64,000 nt of DNA from Chitinophaga silvatica. Lineage in GTDB: Bacteria > Bacteroidota > Bacteroidia > Chitinophagales > Chitinophagaceae. The stretch covers positions 372,001 to 436,000 of the forward strand of contig NZ_QPMM01000006.1 of assembly GCF_003419895.1 (NCBI RefSeq), in the 5' to 3' direction. The first letter of the stretch is position 1. Every line of letters begins with the position of its first letter. The notes below the pieces were generated by a model that worked only from the letters and a program-made list of their open reading frames with translations, was not told where the DNA came from and ran no database searches. Made by a program: the position numbers and the translations under genes. This document shows, piece after piece, positions 1 to 9,354 of this stretch.

Positions 1-3000
1 GTCTGTATGCTTGTGTAAGGTCGCTACCATAGAAGTTCTGTGTATTAGGAACCCAGGTACTTGCCTTATTACGTTGATATTTTTTCCATTGATCCAGAAT
101 ACCCGGAGTGAGGGTATAACCACGTGCCTGTGCTTCCAGCATAAAGTTACCCGCATAGTTGGTACCCCATTCGTCGGATTGCCCTTCTCCCGGCCAGTAG
201 CTGAATCCACCATCAGAAGTCTGGAAGTTCTTGAGTCGAACTATTCCTGCTTTCACATTTCTATCTATATTGGCCAGTTCAGATTCTTTCAGGTCCATTA
301 ATTGATTAAGGACTAACTGAGGGAACACACCGGAAGTGGTTTGTTCTATACAACCATGTGGATATTGGATGAGGAACTGTAATCTTTTGCCCAGATTCAA
401 TGCAGGAATTGTGGATACTTCCAGCGTTCCTTTATTACTGCCGGCCATACCTACGGCAGTAAATGCAGATTGCCAGTTTTGTCCGCCTTCCAATGTATTT
501 TCGAGAACATTGGTGATAACAGGGTTAGGATTGCGAACATCGAGTTCTACTTCTTCTTCGGCTTTTTCAGCACCACTTGTTGCAGTTACTTTGATTTTAG
601 CAATACCTGTCTGAGGTTTTACTTTCACATCGAAGTAAACAATTTGTTCGCCAGGTTGAGGGAATATTACGGTTTTACTGCGATCGCCGACTATTTCCAG
701 TAATGGGCTGGTATTCAGCGTCACAACTGCATTACGGACGGATGGCTCCATTCCGAATACCGTTACAGGTAGTTGTATTGTTTCGGTAGGACCCAGTACC
801 CGAGGAGCAGATGTTAACAACATTAATGGTTTCTTAACTGCTACGGTTTTTTCTGCCGAGCCGTAAGCACCGTCCTGGCCTGCAACAACCATAGCTTTTA
901 ATGAACCAATGTATGGTGGAAGTTTAAATTTATGGGTTTGTTTCTGCCCTGTTTTCAGGTAGAATGGCCCCATAAATTTCACTACAGGCTTAAATCTGTT
1001 GGCTTTAGCTGCACCAGCATTTCTGTTGAGGCCCTCGTCACCACCTATAGTAAGAATACGATCCATATTTACACTCCATGCACCCAATACAAAGTCGAAG
1101 AGATCCCAGGTTTTTACACCCAGTGCTTCACGTGCATAGAATGAACTGTGCGGATCAGGAGTTTTGAATCTGGTAAGATCCAATAATCCTTCATCTACCA
1201 ATGCAATGGTATAGGTCATTGGTTTACCATTGGCCTCGCTGACAGTGATTGCCGCTTCAGTTTCAGGTCTGATTTTTTCCGGCATATTGATTACCGGTTT
1301 CAGAATGGTACCCGGGTCTTCAATTTTAATCGGAATAGTACCATACATTCTGATTGGGAGGTCATTAGCCGTTTGTGCATGCGGTTGCAGCAAACTAATA
1401 TTAACGTATATATTAGGCGACATGTTTTTCTCTGCTTTAAAGCGATAAACAGTCTGCCCTTTATCGGTATTAATCCAGTATGCTTTCAAAATACGGCTAC
1501 CGGATTCGATGCTTATAAGTCCTCTGCCAGCGGCATTGCTAGGAATGGTTAATACAATGTCATCTCCAACTTTGTATTGTTTTTTGTCGGCAGTAAACGA
1601 CAACATAGCAGCTTCCTGTGGATTACTTTGCTGCAGGCGGGTAGCCCATCCTGGCCAGTCGATATACACGGCCTGTCCGCTGGTATGTCCACTTTCCAGG
1701 TCTTTCACTCTCACCAGGTATCTGCCCCAATCCGGACTATTTACGCGGAGGTTCCATTTACCTTTACCATCATTCAAAGTGATTTCATCATTGCTAAGCA
1801 ATTGATTGTAGGAACCCTGAGTGAAGTTGCTGTAATCATCATCTTCACCTTCTTCCCACCACCATCTCCATTTTATTTTATATAGCTCTACTCTTACTTT
1901 TTTGCTTCCTTTTGTAAGATTTCCATTTCCATCTACATCGATAATACTAACAGAATGATTTTCGTCTGTTAATAACATGCCGGTATTTCTATCGCCCTGT
2001 GGTAATTGAATACCTACATAGGAAGTGTAAGGGTTATAAGGCATAGAGAAATGGTCGATACTAAAATCGCCGCCCGGTTCGAATACCTTTACCTCAAAGT
2101 TGGCTTTAAGCTGACCCGGAGCCACCTTTCCAAGTTGAATATTAGCGTTTACAGGTGCGCTACCGTTTTCGTTTAACGGGCCTTCAAATATTGTTTTATT
2201 TTCTGCCTCGAACTTAGTTACAGGGTCATCGAAACTATAATCAGGGAAGTTTTTAAAGACGGTTTTTTGCTCCACCAGGGAAACATCCACCTTTGCTTTC
2301 AGGTGTTGCGCTGTTGCACCGAATAGCCACATCGCCGACAAAGTACCAGGGGTACTACCTTTTTGCAGGCTGGTGTAACTACCAAAATCCATTTTGATTT
2401 TGAGGCGATTTGGCTTCACTGTTTCAATACGCAGGTTCTTAGTGAAAGTTGCACCACCAACCTTAACTTTTGCCACCCATGTACCGGTAGGGTCATCTGG
2501 ATTGGTAGTGGTAATGAAGGTATAGAAGCCGTTTAATCCACCAGTTTGATTGATGCGTTTATATAACTGTCCTTTAGGATTGTATATTTCCAGGGTAACC
2601 GGATGGTCCGGAGGCAGATTCGCACTTTTATCTTCCAAGATAAAAGTCAGATATAAAGAATCTCCTGGTCGCCATACCCCTCTTTCTCCATACAGGAATC
2701 CTTTAATACCATTTTGAATTTCTTCTCCTTTAACATCAAAGCGGCTAAGAGGTAGAGAGCTACCATCGTCTAATTTGAGATAACCTCTTTCACTGTCTTT
2801 CTTCGCAATCAGCAGGTATGGCTTGCGTTTCAGGTCGAACTTCGCGAAACCTTCGCCGTCACTTTTAGTTTTATAGATAACTTGTTGTTGGTAATCAAGT
2901 AGTTCCAGTTCCACTCCTATCATCGGTTTGGTGTCGCGGATATCGGTAACGGCAACCAACATACTGTTGTCATTACCTCGTTTGGCAATCAATCCTATAT

Positions 3001-4567
3001 TGGAGGAAATGACGTTACGGGCAGCCCATCTGTCTTTATTATAGTAGGAGTTGGAGCATGCATCATCTCTTTGCGACCAATTGTAGCCATAAGGATAGTA
3101 GCTGTTATATCCTTGCCAGAAAGCATCATCTTCATCAATTTTATCGCCATACCCGTAGTAATCATCTTCATCGTCCGAATCGCTGGCAGAACTACCGGAG
3201 GTAGAGTCGGCGGCGCAGGCAGTAAAGGCATATGCCTTACGGAAACTGATAGTGATACGATAGATAGCACCGGGTTCTGTACGAAGCATTTTATCCAGAT
3301 CGATGAAGAAACGATTTTGTTTATGCAGGTTTAAGGATTTGTCGTTATCCAGCCTGATGGTTTGTTGCACCACTGGTTTACCTACCCGACGAAGTTCCTC
3401 AGAGCCGTCGAGATCATTACGTTGCAGGTATTGAGGAACGTTGTTTTCGTAAATTTTGATAACGGTAACATCAACGGCTTTCAGGTTTACCGCATCAAAT
3501 GGCATTACCAGTTTATTACTTTGAGGAAGAATAACGCCTTTACCAGGAATGCTTACAGAAGGCATCGTATTAGGAATATTCACGCTGGCGCTATAAGCCT
3601 TACCCAGGGATTTATCCATAATATTTGTGACTGCCTCATTCACGACTACGTTATAGTTTCCATCCATTTTAGCAGGAGCATATACGCTTACTTCACTACC
3701 ATCGATGGTATAGCGCAGATCACTAAGTCCGGCGATGCCAATAAGTCCGTCCAGGACCTGAGCGGTGCTAACCGGATCGGAGAACTGCACTAAAAGATGT
3801 TGTTCCGGTTCTGCAATGGCTTTAATATCCAGTACTTTGAAATCACCGACAGCAGGAACTTCTACAGTTACCTTATCAGAGTTTTCTGCTTTAATAACAG
3901 ATCCGTTCCAGCTGAGTTCAAGATTTCTGGAGGTATTACCTCTTACAATATTATTGATAGTAAAACGGGAGGTACGATCGGCTTCATTATGTTGCCAGGT
4001 TACAGGGAGGGCCTGACCGGCATATTGAACGGTAAGTAGTTTTTCTACAGCCTGAGGGTTTTCCACATCTGCGGTGAAAACGGTTCCGGAGTAGGACATT
4101 TTATCCAGTGTATTACTGGTAGCGGCTTTTAAGCCAAAACCTTCAGTTGAATAAGCGGGTTTAATTACTTTAAACCCGAAATTGAAGGTTTTGAGGTCTT
4201 TAGCCACTTCAATTATTTTACCTAGTTTAAACGTTGCCTCGTAGGTTTTACCAGGTTGTAGATTCTCATCTGGTCTGAACTCTATGGTGGTAGCATCTAC
4301 CCAATAAGCTTTTCCCTTGATGGAAGGAGAGAATTCGAATACTTCCTTTTCAAGGGGTTCATTTTGGGTATGCGTGACGTTTACCTGTCCCGTTAGTTGT
4401 ACACGGATTGCACTTTGTTTTGAAATAATCCCTGCAGTATATGCTTCGATATACCTTGCAAATTGGGGATTCATTTCTTTACGAGTGGAACGGCAGCCAC
4501 AGATCAGTACAAGGGCGGCCAAAAAAGAGATTACTACCGGAACAGTAGACCGCTTAATTGGGAACAT
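1..4567 (-). CDS. Alpha-2-macroglobulin family lipoprotein (partial, C-terminus outside window)
   Basis: Periplasmic or outer-surface protease-trapping protein of the bacterial A2M family. The reading frame is open from the ATG at 4567 to base 1 (1522 residues, no stop), and the frame at the window edge agrees with the start. The N-terminus is a lipoprotein signal (MFPIKRSTVPVVI, lipobox cysteine near residue 24 in LICGC). A long run of beta-sandwich MG-type segments follows (for example YLTFILEDKSANLPPDHP and the stretch ending in LVDEGLLDLTRF). The thioester domain has an intact GCIEQ at residues 1405-1409 (bases 341-355), then SDGGFSYWPGEG and the alpha-helical repeats expected there. An acidic, Tyr-rich insert (DDSDDEDDYYGYGD) lies near residues 460-475. 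The family is known to form a covalent trap for proteases through Cys-Gln. No penicillin-binding protein partner is visible inside the window. The last few hundred residues are missing. Confidence 0.93.
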   Translation of the reverse strand, partial: MFPIKRSTVPVVISFLAALVLICGCRSTRKEMNPQFARYIEAYTAGIISKQSAIRVQLTGQVNVTHTQNEPLEKEVFEFSPSIKGKAYWVDATTIEFRPDENLQPGKTYEATFKLGKIIEVAKDLKTFNFGFKVIKPAYSTEGFGLKAATSNTLDKMSYSGTVFTADVENPQAVEKLLTVQYAGQALPVTWQHNEADRTSRFTINNIVRGNTSRNLELSWNGSVIKAENSDKVTVEVPAVGDFKVLDIKAIAEPEQHLLVQFSDPVSTAQVLDGLIGIAGLSDLRYTIDGSEVSVYAPAKMDGNYNVVVNEAVTNIMDKSLGKAYSASVNIPNTMPSVSIPGKGVILPQSNKLVMPFDAVNLKAVDVTVIKIYENNVPQYLQRNDLDGSEELRRVGKPVVQQTIRLDNDKSLNLHKQNRFFIDLDKMLRTEPGAIYRITISFRKAYAFTACAADSTSGSSASDSDDEDDYYGYGDKIDEDDAFWQGYNSYYPYGYNWSQRDDACSNSYYNKDRWAARNVISSNIGLIAKRGNDNSMLVAVTDIRDTKPMIGVELELLDYQQQVIYKTKSDGEGFAKFDLKRKPYLLIAKKDSERGYLKLDDGSSLPLSRFDVKGEEIQNGIKGFLYGERGVWRPGDSLYLTFILEDKSANLPPDHPVTLEIYNPKGQLYKRINQTGGLNGFYTFITTTNPDDPTGTWVAKVKVGGATFTKNLRIETVKPNRLKIKMDFGSYTSLQKGSTPGTLSAMWLFGATAQHLKAKVDVSLVEQKTVFKNFPDYSFDDPVTKFEAENKTIFEGPLNENGSAPVNANIQLGKVAPGQLKANFEVKVFEPGGDFSIDHFSMPYNPYTSYVGIQLPQGDRNTGMLLTDENHSVSIIDVDGNGNLTKGSKKVRVELYKIKWRWWWEEGEDDDYSNFTQGSYNQLLSNDEITLNDGKGKWNLRVNSPDWGRYLVRVKDLESGHTSGQAVYIDWPGWATRLQQSNPQEAAMLSFTADKKQYKVGDDIVLTIPSNAAGRGLISIESGSRILKAYWINTDKGQTVYRFKAEKNMSPNIYVNISLLQPHAQTANDLPIRMYGTIPIKIEDPGTILKPVINMPEKIRPETEAAITVSEANGKPMTYTIALVDEGLLDLTRFKTPDPHSSFYAREALGVKTWDLFDFVLGAWSVNMDRILTIGGDEGLNRNAGAAKANRFKPVVKFMGPFYLKTGQKQTHKFKLPPYIGSLKAMVVAGQDGAYGSAEKTVAVKKPLMLLTSAPRVLGPTETIQLPVTVFGMEPSVRNAVVTLNTSPLLEIVGDRSKTVIFPQPGEQIVYFDVKVKPQTGIAKIKVTATSGAEKAEEEVELDVRNPNPVITNVLENTLEGGQNWQSAFTAVGMAGSNKGTLEVSTIPALNLGKRLQFLIQYPHGCIEQTTSGVFPQLVLNQLMDLKESELANIDRNVKAGIVRLKNFQTSDGGFSYWPGEGQSDEWGTNYAGNFMLEAQARGYTLTPGILDQWKKYQRNKASTWVPNTQNFYGSDLTQAYR

Positions 4568-4702
4568 CAGGAAAAAATATTAGGGTGAATAACGATATAT
4601 ATACGAATGTAAATAAGAAATCTCGAAATATTAAAAATTAGTATCAAAAGGTAACTTGGATACATATTCGTTTATAAATCAATCACCCTAAAAAAAATCT
4701 AT

Positions 4703-6190
4703 TTAAATCATCTCTCCTTTATTTAACCTGATGAATTTATCTACGCAGGCAGGTAGTTCTTCTTCATAATGTGTTACAAAAATGAGGGCGATGGAGAGAT
4801 GTTCGCAGAGTTGTTCTATAACCTGTTTGAAATGTAGTTTTTGTTGAAAATCGAGCCCCTGGCAAGGTTCATCGAAAATCAGCAGTGGAGGGTTTTTCAC
4901 CAGGGCCCTGGCCAGTAATGTTAGCCTTTGAACGCTTTCAGAAACCTGTTTGAAAGGAGCGTCTGAATATTGTTCGATACCCAGCACTTCCATCCATTTA
5001 CGGGCTTTGTTTTCCTGTTCCTGGTTTACAGGTTTAGGAGTGCCAATAATATCAGAATATCCGGAGCAAATCACCTTGATGCAATGATCCCGGGTGGTAA
5101 AATATTGGTGTAGTTCAGGGGATACAAAACCAATTTTCTTTTTGATATCCCAAATACTTTCTCCGGACCCTCTTTTACGATCGAACAGCCAGAGTTTATT
5201 AGCATATGCCTGAGGGTTATCTCCATTGATTAAGCTGAGTAAAGTTGATTTTCCGGCACCATTTGGCCCAAGTAATGCCCATTTATCGTTAGGTTTAACC
5301 ACCCAGTTTATTCCTTTAAGGATGATGTTTTCACCATATTTGACATTTATATCTTCCATTCGAACAATGGTATCAAAGGTAGGAATAGAAACATCAGCTA
5401 CTAATGCAGCTATTTTTTCTGCATCTATTCCAGGTAGCGTAGCTGATTTAAAGTCCTGAACCGGCAGCTTTATAAATTCTGCCCTGGTATAGGAGCCTGT
5501 AACAGTTCCTTGGTCCAGGGAAAGAACATGGGTGATATTTTCAGGGATTTCAGTTGGAGTAGTGCTTAGAATTACGGTGGTACCACTGGCTATAATTCCG
5601 TTTATCATTTCCGTAAATTCTTTACGGGCCTGTATATCCAGTCCGATAAATGGATTATCGAGCATTAATAATTGAGGATGTTGAAGCAATGAGCGGGCAA
5701 TCATTACTCTCCTTGTTTCTCCATTTGATAGTTTTATCAGTCTTTTTTCCAGTAAGTTTTCAAGGCGTAAAGCTTTCATTGAATCCGGTATGGTATCAAT
5801 TTCCAGGTATTCTCTGACAGTTGGAGAGTTGTCAGCATCCATACTATTGAAGCGTTGCTGATAGTAGAAATCGGTGGTGGTATTGGATAGATTTTTAAAA
5901 GTATGATGATGACCCACAAATGCTATGAGATTGCGATAGTTGAACCATGGGTCTGTAATAGTATGGGTAGCACGATAGTTGTCATAAAAATCGTAATGAA
6001 TACTACCATTAATGATATTAAACTTTCCAAGAATAGTATTTAGCAAAGCGGTTTTACCGGAACCACTTGGTCCTACAATGGCCCAGTTTGTACCTTTGTT
6101 GATCTGCCAGGAAAGGGAAGGGAATAATGTTTTATCCAGGTATCTTACTGTAATATTCGATAGCGAAAGAAACGATTGCTGAGAGTCCAT
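4703..6190 (-). CDS. Tandem ATP-binding cassette protein, ModF/PhrA-like
   Basis: 495-residue soluble protein with two ABC nucleotide-binding domains and no membrane segments. Domain 1 has Walker A GPSGSGKT (residues 40-47), signature LSNGETRR and Walker B LLMLDNP. Domain 2 has Walker A GPNGAGKS (about 307-315) and Walker B LLIFDEPCQGLD. The second signature is degenerate: VSESVQR stands where LSGGQ is expected. This architecture matches the ModF/PhrA group, whose role is poorly defined; no permease gene is adjacent, so transport is unlikely. It faces a GNAT gene across an 81-bp intergenic stretch. The family assignment is firm; the cellular function is unknown. Confidence 0.85.
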   Translation of the reverse strand: MDSQQSFLSLSNITVRYLDKTLFPSLSWQINKGTNWAIVGPSGSGKTALLNTILGKFNIINGSIHYDFYDNYRATHTITDPWFNYRNLIAFVGHHHTFKNLSNTTTDFYYQQRFNSMDADNSPTVREYLEIDTIPDSMKALRLENLLEKRLIKLSNGETRRVMIARSLLQHPQLLMLDNPFIGLDIQARKEFTEMINGIIASGTTVILSTTPTEIPENITHVLSLDQGTVTGSYTRAEFIKLPVQDFKSATLPGIDAEKIAALVADVSIPTFDTIVRMEDINVKYGENIILKGINWVVKPNDKWALLGPNGAGKSTLLSLINGDNPQAYANKLWLFDRKRGSGESIWDIKKKIGFVSPELHQYFTTRDHCIKVICSGYSDIIGTPKPVNQEQENKARKWMEVLGIEQYSDAPFKQVSESVQRLTLLARALVKNPPLLIFDEPCQGLDFQQKLHFKQVIEQLCEHLSIALIFVTHYEEELPACVDKFIRLNKGEMI

Positions 6191-6271
6191 AATTTTAACT
6201 ATTGGGCTAAGTGAAATTTCGTTTGTCGGGAGATAAAATTATAAGTAAATTTTAAAGGTTCATAAATTTAT

Positions 6272-6727
6272 ATGATGAATTGGAAGATTAAAGTTTTTGA
6301 TGCACTTACAGTGCAGGAGTTATATGAGATTTTGCGACTGAGAAGCGAAGTTTTTGTTGTTGAACAAAACTGTGTGTACCAGGATCTGGATAATGCTGAT
6401 CAGAAAGCCCTTCATCTGATGGGCACAGATGATGAAGGAAATTTGCTTGCGTATACAAGACTATTTGCACCGGGTATTCAATACACCGAAGCATCAATTG
6501 GTCGGGTAGTTACTTCGCCGAAGCACGGAAGAGGGAAAGGTATTGGTAAAGAGTTGATGGAGCGTTCTATAGCGGCTGTAGAACAGCATTTCGGTATGGT
6601 GCCAATAATGATTGGGGCACAGCAATACTTACACAGGTTTTATAGTTCTTTGGGCTTTAAACAAGTGAGTGATATGTATTTGGAAGATGGAATTCCGCAT
6701 ATAAAAATGAGAAGAGAGGTAGATTAA
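6272..6727 (+). CDS. GNAT family N-acetyltransferase, ElaA-like
   Basis: 151-residue acyl-CoA-dependent acetyltransferase. The N-terminal pattern LRLRSEVFVVEQNCVYQDLD and the following D-x-x-A-L-H-L segment are typical of the ElaA subgroup. The acetyl-CoA loop GRVVTSPKHGRGKGIGKEL (about residues 74-92, R/Q-x-x-G-x-G/A type) is intact. Two ATGs are adjacent (6272 and 6275) and the upstream one is used here. The gene stands alone and is divergent from the ABC ATPase gene. The substrate is unknown. Confidence 0.88.
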   Translation: MMNWKIKVFDALTVQELYEILRLRSEVFVVEQNCVYQDLDNADQKALHLMGTDDEGNLLAYTRLFAPGIQYTEASIGRVVTSPKHGRGKGIGKELMERSIAAVEQHFGMVPIMIGAQQYLHRFYSSLGFKQVSDMYLEDGIPHIKMRREVD

Positions 6728-6992
6728 AATATTTTAATGTTGGACTTTTATTTATTTGATAATCAATTAATTGTGATATTCTGATATAATCCTGATCATT
6801 TTGAGTTTTATTAGGATTTTAACTGTATTTATATTTGTGAATGAAATTGTTAGCCTTAAAATTATCTCTGATCTCAGTTTGGGGTTAATGATTTTTGTTG
6901 TGTGAAGTTATCCCCAATAAAACCAATGCTTATTGGGTTGAAATTAATATTCTCGATTAAACTTAGGAGTAATTAAATCCAACATATCTTAT

Positions 6993-7487
6993 ATGAAAGC
7001 TAAAAATATTGCGGAAATCATTGTAACCTATTTCGATTCTAAGGGAGATCTTATCACGAATAAAAAGCTGCAAAAACTATTATATTATATTGAAGGCTGG
7101 TCTTTGGTTCATCTATCTTCGATTATCGATGAAGATTTTGAGGCATGGATACATGGTCCGGTGATTCCCAGTATTTATACGGATTATAAGGAATATGGTT
7201 ATTCACCTATTGTAAATAAATATAAAAAAGGACAAAGTAGCGGGGCAAAATGGAAAGAGCTGATTAAAAAATTTAAACTCGCAGAAGAACAGATAGAACT
7301 AATCGTGGAAGTTTTGAATAAATATGGAGTAGTATCATCATTACAGTTGGAGCTTTTAAGTCATTCGGAAGAACCCTGGTTAAAGACCAGAGGAAATTTA
7401 GGGCCGGTAGACAAATGTGATAGTATTATAGACAAGAAGCTTATTAAAAAATACTTCAGTTCTCTGTTAGATGATGAAAAAGAATAA
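6993..7487 (+). CDS. Panacea/SocA-like antitoxin domain protein
   Basis: 164-residue protein of the Panacea (DUF4065, SocA-like) family. It shows NKKLQKLLYYIEGWSLVH near residues 23-40, then FEAWIHGPVIPSIYTDYKEYG, the family's most recognisable stretch (W-x-x-G-P-V-x-P). SocA acts as a proteolytic adaptor antitoxin in Caulobacter, and Panacea proteins are known to neutralise many unrelated toxins as hypothetical two-gene modules. The region is more AT-rich than its neighbours, which suggests acquisition. The next gene starts at 7471, overlapping the 3' end (ATGATG inside the last codons), the coupling expected of a toxin-antitoxin pair, but that partner is frameshifted. The antitoxin role is inferred from family and layout. 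Confidence 0.82.
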   Translation: MKAKNIAEIIVTYFDSKGDLITNKKLQKLLYYIEGWSLVHLSSIIDEDFEAWIHGPVIPSIYTDYKEYGYSPIVNKYKKGQSSGAKWKELIKKFKLAEEQIELIVEVLNKYGVVSSLQLELLSHSEEPWLKTRGNLGPVDKCDSIIDKKLIKKYFSSLLDDEKE

Positions 7488-7961
7488 ATCCTACCGTATT
7501 TCAGACCCTGTCAGTCAATCAGCCAGTCGACTGAAAAATACTCATATGGTAAAACCAGCAATCTGATAAGTGATTTTAAGTACGATAAACCAATTTTTGC
7601 TTTCGATTTTTTATCATTAAAATCAACCCCTCTCTGTTTTGATTCTAAATTAATCAATGGGGTAAAAGAGTATCATCGGTTGTTGCATATGCTTAAAACA
7701 ATTTCAGGTAAGACTTATGATGAATTATCGAGGGATAGCTCCTTTCATTTTCATAATGTAGATCTTAAGGATACCACAATTTCCGAATCGGAGTTTATTA
7801 AATGTATAGTATCAGATTACTCAAAAGTAAGTGTTGATAATATTCCTGTTATATATCAGTTCAAAGCTTTTGATAAAGCAAGGATATTTGGATTTATATA
7901 TAAATCTGTATTTTATTTTGTTTTTTTTGATAGAAACCACAAAGGATATCAAAGAAAATAG
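7471..7961 (+). pseudogene. Frameshifted partner gene (putative toxin) of the SocA-like gene
   Basis: Frame 1 starts at ATG 7471 (MMKKNKSYRISDPVSQS) and runs to a TGA at 7564. The frame of 7488-7961 is also open across the overlap and continues to TAG 7959-7961. The natural reading would be RLKNTH joined to YGKTSNLISDFKYDKP, needing one extra base near 7540-7548, next to an A5 run. The C-terminal part ends RIFGF..SVFYFVFFDRNH. From memory, this resembles the last strand and D-x-x-H of several small uncharacterised toxin-like families, but the match is tentative. Joined, the product would be about 160 residues. It may be a true inactivation, a sequencing error or, less likely, recoding; the A-run is not a canonical X-XXY-YYZ site in the upstream frame. 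Confidence 0.6.
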
Positions 7962-8073
7962 AGGGTGTTTCTAATGTAATTTATCCCGATTTTATTCGGA
8001 TACCTGATAGAGAGTATTATTATTTACTTAATTATCATAACCCTCAGATTATTTTTGAAACATCCTCTATAAA

Positions 8074-8889
8074 CTATTTCTTAGGAACTTTTTTCGGTTT
8101 GATTTCTACCAACTTTTTCTGTTGTTTTATCCTGTAAAAAGGAATCAGATATGAAACAGTATACTGTACATCAAACACAGCACGTTTGGCGCCATTTCCA
8201 AATCCAGGAATTACCAGAGGTGTGAAATCTGGTGTTTTAACAGTGTTTAGCAAAAAGCGCTCTCTCAGATTCCATCCAAGGAAAAAGTTCTTCAAAACTT
8301 CTGCTTTCAAACCCACAACTAATTCTATCCAGTGAGCATTAGCGTTGGTACTGGGAATACTTCCTGTAATATTCTGCCCCCAATAACTATCCTTAATCAA
8401 ATACGATGGTACTGAATAATTAAAATGAGAAAACCCATATCGCATACCTACATAAAAGATATTCTTTTCCGTAGGATACTGGGGTTTCAGGAAGTTATAA
8501 TCGACACCCACAGTAGCAAAATACCCGGTTCCTTTATAGGTATAATTAGTATCGCTGTGTGGTGTGCTGGCAAAACCACCTTCAAAAGCAGCATACCAGT
8601 TATCATTAATGCGAGCATCCGCTACTATAGTAACTTCTTTTCTGTAAGGATAATAAATAGCAGTAACAATACGGCTTAAGTCCAACCCAATACGCACCCC
8701 GCCAGGAATGTAATAGATACTGTCGTGAGGTAATTTGACAGTTTTTCGGGCAGTATCAGACGCTGTTTTATGTACAGTATCTATAGCTGCTTTGTGTAGT
8801 GAATCTTTTTGCTGCTTGTTCTGAGCCTGGGCTGAAAAGCAGAACAGAAAACTACTGATTAAAGAAAAACAAAGTAAGGTGCGTGTCAT
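8074..8889 (-). CDS. DUF6048 family protein, probable outer-membrane barrel
   Basis: 271 residues with a signal peptide (MTRTLLCFSLISSFLFCFSAQA). A Ser/Asp/Lys-rich linker is followed by a segment of alternating strands (VRIGLDLSRIV, KNIFYVGMRYGFSHF, WIELVVGLKAEVLKNFFLGWNLRERF) that reads like a small outer-membrane beta-barrel. The C-terminus is Lys-rich. It resembles the DUF6048 family, which in Bacteroidota usually follows a DUF6452 gene. Here the two reading frames overlap by 38 bases (8852-8889), so translation is probably coupled. The function is unknown. Envelope location is inferred from the signal peptide. Confidence 0.8.
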   Translation of the reverse strand: MTRTLLCFSLISSFLFCFSAQAQNKQQKDSLHKAAIDTVHKTASDTARKTVKLPHDSIYYIPGGVRIGLDLSRIVTAIYYPYRKEVTIVADARINDNWYAAFEGGFASTPHSDTNYTYKGTGYFATVGVDYNFLKPQYPTEKNIFYVGMRYGFSHFNYSVPSYLIKDSYWGQNITGSIPSTNANAHWIELVVGLKAEVLKNFFLGWNLRERFLLNTVKTPDFTPLVIPGFGNGAKRAVFDVQYTVSYLIPFYRIKQQKKLVEIKPKKVPKK

Positions 8890-9328
8890 TACTGCTGATT
8901 ACAGACTTATTATTAATCACTACAGAGTCGATCGTGTTTTTGGTTGTTATCACGGTATCAATTAAGAAATTGGTACCAAAACCGCAGCCTGGTGAGATGA
9001 AATGCTTGATGCGCTGATATCGGAAAATCAACGTATCTGCTACCAGAGCAGAATCTACTTTCAGATAGAATACAGAACTATCTGCAAGCGGTGATAATTG
9101 TAAAAAGAGATCTTTTAGTGGTTGTTGTTTATAGATTGAGTCTCTGTTTAATGCATAAAGCGTTACTTTAGGCATAACAGTATCCCGCACAATCCCTGCA
9201 CTGTCGCGGGAAAAGTGAATGTGCAGATCATTCCGTAAAGTCTGATCGCAAACTTTGGTTTCATTTTCGCAGGCAAAGAACACTGCTGATAATGAAAGAA
9301 CCAGTAATATCTGATATATACGTTTCAT
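8852..9328 (-). CDS. DUF6452 family lipoprotein
   Basis: 158 residues. The signal sequence MKRIYQILLVLSLSAVFFAC gives a lipoprotein with Cys at residue 20. The mature part has conserved cysteines (C20 region, KVCDQTLRND, SPGCGFG) and ends in a strand, LTLFFFNQ. This matches the DUF6452 family. It overlaps the downstream DUF6048 gene and lies 26 bases downstream of uvrA, so the three genes may be co-transcribed. The function is unknown, but the conserved pairing suggests the lipoprotein and the barrel-like protein act together in the outer membrane. Confidence 0.8.
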   Translation of the reverse strand: MKRIYQILLVLSLSAVFFACENETKVCDQTLRNDLHIHFSRDSAGIVRDTVMPKVTLYALNRDSIYKQQPLKDLFLQLSPLADSSVFYLKVDSALVADTLIFRYQRIKHFISPGCGFGTNFLIDTVITTKNTIDSVVINNKSVISSNDTHLTLFFFNQ

Positions 9329-9354
9329 TCGTGGTAAATCCGGTTGGCAAGATA

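Noticed and set aside
2995-3270. ORF on the minus strand within the alpha-2-macroglobulin gene
   Set aside because: Out of frame with the intact long gene and of low-complexity composition.
7533-7548. Programmed -1 frameshift in the SocA partner gene
   Set aside because: AAAAA is present but does not give an X-XXY-YYZ slippery site in the upstream frame, and no downstream stimulatory structure is evident. Mutation or sequencing error is simpler.
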